DNA of 64,000 nt from Watersipora subatra. Lineage: Eukaryota > Bryozoa > Gymnolaemata > Cheilostomatida > Watersiporidae. The notes under the pieces were generated by a model. It saw only the letters and a program-made list of their open reading frames with translations, made no database searches and was not told the origin of the DNA. The stretch spans positions 50,765,196 through 50,829,195 of the forward strand of contig NC_088708.1 of the NCBI RefSeq assembly GCF_963576615.1, read 5' to 3'. The number at the start of each line of letters is the position of its first letter. Position 1 is the first letter of the stretch. Positions 57,601-63,600 of this stretch are shown piece after piece. Position numbers and translations under genes: made by a program.

Positions 57601-60600
57601 AATTATTTAATCTTATCGTATTGTTTTTAGAGCTGATTGTGTTCCTGAGCAATTGTGTTACTGTTATTATTTTATTTAGCACTATTACATATAATTTAGT
57701 TCTCCTTACTACTTTAGGCATTGCAAACAAAGTTCAGTCAGTTGGTTTTAGATGTTGGATTACACTATTTTACTCATAAATAAAATAATACATGCATTTA
57801 AAGAGACCTTCTAGTTTTGTAATTGTATACAGTCATACTTCAACTTACGAGCTTAATGCGTTCCGAGACTGAGCTCGTATGTCAATTTACTCGCATGTTG
57901 GTGCAATTTATTTATATATAGAACAATTAAATATATATTAATTGGTTTTCATACTCTGAAACATGCAAATAAAACACTCAAAATAAGATATTGTAACTGA
58001 AAGAACATGTTGGTTATTGTCCTAACTTACCACAAATTTTTAAAAAGCAACAAATAAAAATAATGCAAGAAAATGTGATTAATTAAAATGTAAAATTAAA
58101 TACATACAATAGCAGCTAACGCTAGCATTTGCCAGAGAGGGAAATATCCTAGGGAGTTATAGAGAGTTATCCTTCATTACAACAGTTGACTTTGATAAAC
58201 TTGGATTTTATCAAAGTCTTAAAAGACAAACTTAGAAGCAAACCTAAAAGCAAACTTTCATTTTTAACTTAACGTAATTAAAATTTCTTCGGCGTTCATA
58301 GTTTCAAGTTTCTCGCTAGTTAGCTATTTTTTCCTGTGTTTCGCTTTCACGACTAGCCGGCCGTTTTACGATAAGCCTATCTAAGGACGTTTGCCTTTGT
58401 CGCCCATTCAACACGTTGCGATTAGGACGAACACATGCGTCGTCACAAACGGTTAATGTACGACCACTAGCCAACAATGTTTATAGTTTTGATAAATAGT
58501 ACCGGCCTTTTCACATAGCCTCGTTCAGTTACGCTGTCACCGGCCAATTGTTGATCTTTTATCCAATGCCTGAGCAGTCTCTCCATCAGCGGTCGTGAAG
58601 ATCGCTGCGCCGTTTAGAAACTATCGTTAGTCATTTTGCGAACTAAATAAATGCCCTGAATATAATCCTTCTGTTTGATAATTGTGGATGTATTTCTGTC
58701 ATATTGCTGAGCTAGCTCAATCACGCATACACATTTCGCATATTTTTTCAATAATTGTCCGTTTGATAATTGTTATCATTTGCTTTTTCTTTGCATTTCA
58801 TCTTTCATTTTACTGGCAAACTTTCGGTCTACGCACAGTACTTTTAATTCACATAATTCTGCACTGAAAATCGCGCACAAAAACACGGTACAAAAGTATA
58901 ACCTGAGCAGTTGCAAAATACAGAGTGATGATGTTCTCATAAAACACCTCCGGCATACTTGGCAACTGACTCACGTGCTCGTATCTCAAACATGGCTCGT
59001 ATGTTAGGGCTAAAACTTGCTTAAAAGCTGGCTCGTATCTCAAGTTTCTCGTACGTTGGAGCACTCGTAAGTTGAAATATTACTGTATACAGAGTACCTT
59101 TTTCCAGATTTCTAATGAACTTAAATAGACTAGTAAGAATAGGCCAGCTTACTGACCCAATGAAGGGTTAAAAAAGGTCATGCCTCACAGGTCAATGATG
59201 GTTACTGTTAGGCGTAGTTTTACTATAAGATAGATTATGCGATACAAAAAATTGTTGCCTTTCTTAGTTTAGTGATATAAAACTTTAAATATTATGTTTG
59301 CTATTAAAACAGTCTTCTTCAAGTTATTTTTTAAATTGAGGCCAAAATTTTTGCCATTTTTCATGCCAGCATTGCTTTTAGGATTTTTTTTCAGTCCACA
59401 GCTCCTGTAGTTGCCATAAGGTGTTGCGTTCATTTCAACTTTGAGTTATTGTCCTTTTAGCGACTATCCCGGCCAATTAGGGCCAACAGTTTCTGGTGCA
59501 TTAATGTTGACAATTGCTTTAAAAGTGATGGATAAGTCAGCATAGTTTAACCTGAGCATATCTATAGGAGTTGTTTGCTCCTAGTAAGTCGGTACCGTCT
59601 GCTTTGTGCAGGTAACTCGTTTGCCGAGCTCAAGTAATACAAATTGCTTACTCAGTGTATGTTGTGGTTAAATATGCAGAAATAAGTTCCATTTTAGTAC
59701 ATGTGATTAGTTTCTCCGAAAAATTTTCGGAGAATTTCGATTAGCAACATTTAATGTTGCTAAACCAATTCTGCAACATTTACCTTATAAAACAATTGTG
59801 ATATGAAAGCATTATGGATAATCACTTGGTGATAAGTGAAAAGTTATCATAAGCGACTGGACTGCTCTTGTTAGTTGGTCTCAACGAGCTCAAGGATTCA
59901 GTAGACTTACCACACAGCGTCGTTGGGTTTTCTAGTTTGCCTATTTATATGTATGTTCCTTTTAATGGCTGCTTAACAAGCTTTGATGTGTAAAACCAGT
60001 CATAAACTTTAGGGTGTTTAAAGGTTTTTTTAGATATGAATAGCAGAATAGACTAAAACCTATCTTTGTTACAACGCTAATGGAGTTATCGATAGCATTA
60101 TCAGGCCATACATTGTCAAACATATGTTCTTTAGGCTAAAGGTTTGATAACAGACTTTTCGAATAGGCAAGGCTCTCGCGCCGACGTTGGGTCTGTAAGG
60201 ACCCCCGTCTGGACAGGTCTAAATGAATTAGATCGATCTAAAGGACATCGGTATGTATCCATCCTACTAACATATATTATTGCTACTTTCATTGGAAAGG
60301 AGGTAGTCGACTTACCTTCTACTTAAATGTAGTATATGTCATAGGGCTGTACTGGAGGTGAGGAAATTGGAGTTATCAAACCTTTATAGATAAAGATAAT
60401 TAATTTTCAGTTCTAATTAGAGCTTGGTGATATGGCGATTTATTGTTTGATAGCGATTTTAAAGGTAGACGATTTGGCGATCGATCCTTGTATTGCAGTA
60501 AATCCAGTGTGCAGCAGAGTTTTCATTCCTGAAACTTTATCGCTATAACTGGACACACGGACAGACAAACGATTTGATAATCGCCACCATTTAAAGAGAT

Positions 60601-63600
60601 AGTGTTTAATCGTATAAACGATATAACTGTGTAGTGATTTATGACACACCTGACGATTTTCAGTGAGCGATACTGGAACTAAAATGCATGGGCAGTCTAG
60701 TCTTATAATAAGCTTATTCCATGGCCCTCTACACACATGGGCATTCATAAAATAAATGTTTGTAATTATCACAAACACAAAACAGTTTCTTATTAAGTTA
60801 AAAAATACAAATAAATATTACCAAAACTTTGCAAGTTTTTGTTACATGGTGTCGCACTATATCATGAATCGTCTATAAAAAGACTATTCGCTATATATCG
60901 CGATTTGATAACCTATGGTAAATTTTCAATATCAAATTGGCTGGTGATTTTTGGAAATCATGGCGCTCTAATTTTGCTTCATTCGCAAAAACTGTTGTGC
61001 GCTGGAACAAATATTGTTATAAAAATACACTGTAATTAATTTAATATGATCAACAGACTAAAAACTGACGATAACTTCTTGATTAATGTTGTTTAGTCAA
61101 CATTGTTGTTTACTCTGTATGACTGCGGAATTTCTAGTTTAGTAGGAAAAGTTACTAAAATTAATTACACTTAGCATTCAAAACTATGTAAAATCAAATT
61201 TTAAAAACTATTATATGTAAAAACCAAATTATTAAATTAATAATCAACAACAAAGATCTGGAGCAAGTTATGCCATGAATATCTACCATCAAACCTGCAC
61301 CTTGTCAAGCTTGTGCTTTTTTTGCATGTGTCTAGCAGAAATCCATGACAATAATGGTTTTTTTGTCATTTTACCGAGACACACAAATAGAAGTGTGAGT
61401 TCCTGCGATGCATAGATTTGGGGCTATAAGTAGCAATAGAGATAGGCTACATAATTTTTTTTAACATGTAAATTTAAACTAACTTAATTCATATATTGAT
61501 ATTCATTTTACATGTTTTACAGTCAGTTTTAATTTATATCATTCTAGTTAGCTTTATTTGCAAAACTGTAATGTTGTGAAAATATTCAAACGTCGTTAAA
61601 TGAAAATTGTTCAAGGTACAGAGTCAAATATTTTCACAGACATTACATATGTTAGAACATTAGTGAGTAACAGTTTGACTGTAGTTATAATGGAGCTAAT
61701 AGCCTCGCGCCTCATCAATATCGATAAGTATTACTGGCACCTCATGGCTAAACTAATCGTGGTTATCGTCTGTAATGTTATGTATAGCAGCTGCTTCAGG
61801 ATTCTGCTACAACTTGATGAAACGAATAAAAATACTTTCCAAATTATATATTCTTCACAGGTTAAGCATTTCATACATGTGAGTTTATTGCTGGACATGC
61901 GTGGCAAAAAGTGTCTCTGAAAAAGCATAGCAGGGCAAGAAATAAGCTTTGTGAATATTTGCGAAGCTCTTAATGAATGATTTCGTAAATTTACTTTAGC
62001 CTGAGATTCATGAATCAGTTCTTATAGCAACTGGTTTGGTTGCCATGACACTATGAATGTTTACATATTTAGCTTTATACGCATAGCAACAATACACGAT
62101 AGGGTGTAATACAATATTTATCATAAGTTTGTGCATGTTAGCAATGCAGAAAATGTTATGGTTCCGTTCTGCGGTGTATAACTCTCAGAGACATGACAGT
62201 TACTTGATTGTTTGGCCTCGATACTCTGCGGTAGGAGTTATCCTATGTGTGTTGGCATTTGTCTGTCACAAGCATCTGCCACCTACATCTTCTGACAATG
62301 CTCTATATCTCATTTACTCACGTCTCTGGCCCTTCAGGCTCTTCTGTCATAAAGATTCCAGGTTGGCTTTGGTATTCTGAAGGAATTGTCCGTAAATAGT
62401 TTAAGTACAAAGTTTTAAATGCTGCAGATCTATTGCTTCTTATTAGGCATGTTTCAAACACAGCATCTGTAGAGTAAGAAGCTTTTACGTTTTCTGTCCA
62501 GAGGTTTCATGTCTGTGCACCAGCAAGACATCTTTAGCAAATACTGCTAGTTACTGTAGACTGTCATTACATCATCAGTTTGGAAAGCATTATTGTTAAA
62601 CAGATGTGATCAATACTTATATCCAAGTGCGCTATATCTTGCTTGGCAACTTTTAAGCTTTTGTAAATTGTAAACTTTTAAAAATTAAATCCAGTTTATG
62701 AATCAAACTTGTATTTCAATTTGCTAAAATTTTAGCCAGTGTTTTCATTTCAAACACAAATTAGTTCATGTAATGTAAGGCTATGATTAAACCAAATAAA
62801 ACTTCAAAGGAGTTGTCATCCTAATGGGGCAACGATTTTATTGTGTTGACAATTTGGTTTTGAATTGACAGCTTTACAATGCTGCTATAGTTATTCCTAG
62901 TAGGTATTACTTTGAATGCGAGTCAATTTTTGTCTACAAAACACATGTGTCAAACTATTTTCACCAAGTAATATCTATAACTATAATTGGCTGACTGCTG
63001 CCCTGGGTTTATTAATCCTTTATATAGTCAAATCTAACAGAGGCATTTTGTGAAACCATTGAAACTTGCTCTGTCACTCTTAGACTGTATATGTTTGATT
63101 GTTCATACAATATTTAAGGTTGTCTGTAGCCAAACAATGTATTAGTCCAAAAAGAAAAAGTTCATACTATGAATGCTTTTATCGATACTCTGCAGATGGG
63201 TGGATCATTCAGCATACAAATGGTCAAACTGGGCCCTTAACGAACCAAACGACTACAATGGAGGGGAGTACTGCGTAGAGATGTCTATAGCTAGCGGTGA
63301 GCTCTCTGCTTTTATTTGCCAACTTCTTTTATTATTTTGTTAATTAATTGTAAATAAATATATTTACCTTTCATTGGCAGTTTTGCATTTTTCATACCCA
63401 ATAAAAGCTTCTCTCATTCAAAGTTAATATGACTCTAGTGATCGCTGTGAGCAGTCTTTTATCAATGTAATGTGTGTTAAATTATTTGAGTTGGAACATG
63501 ACTGTTATGTGAACATAAGAGCTCCTAAACTGTTTATTCCGCTGGAGAGTAATAAACCATATCCAAATTATTTGCCTAGTTAGACACTTGGTTTAATTAG

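Noticed and set aside
60160..60250. Acceptor at ATAACAG for exon 39
   Set aside because: From phase 0 it runs into a TAA after about 15 codons; TTCTTTAG keeps the CTLD frame.
60417..60975. Possible hAT-like element (TAGAGCTTGGTGAT and TAGAGCGCCATGAT ends)
   Set aside because: End similarity is short and no target duplication was found.
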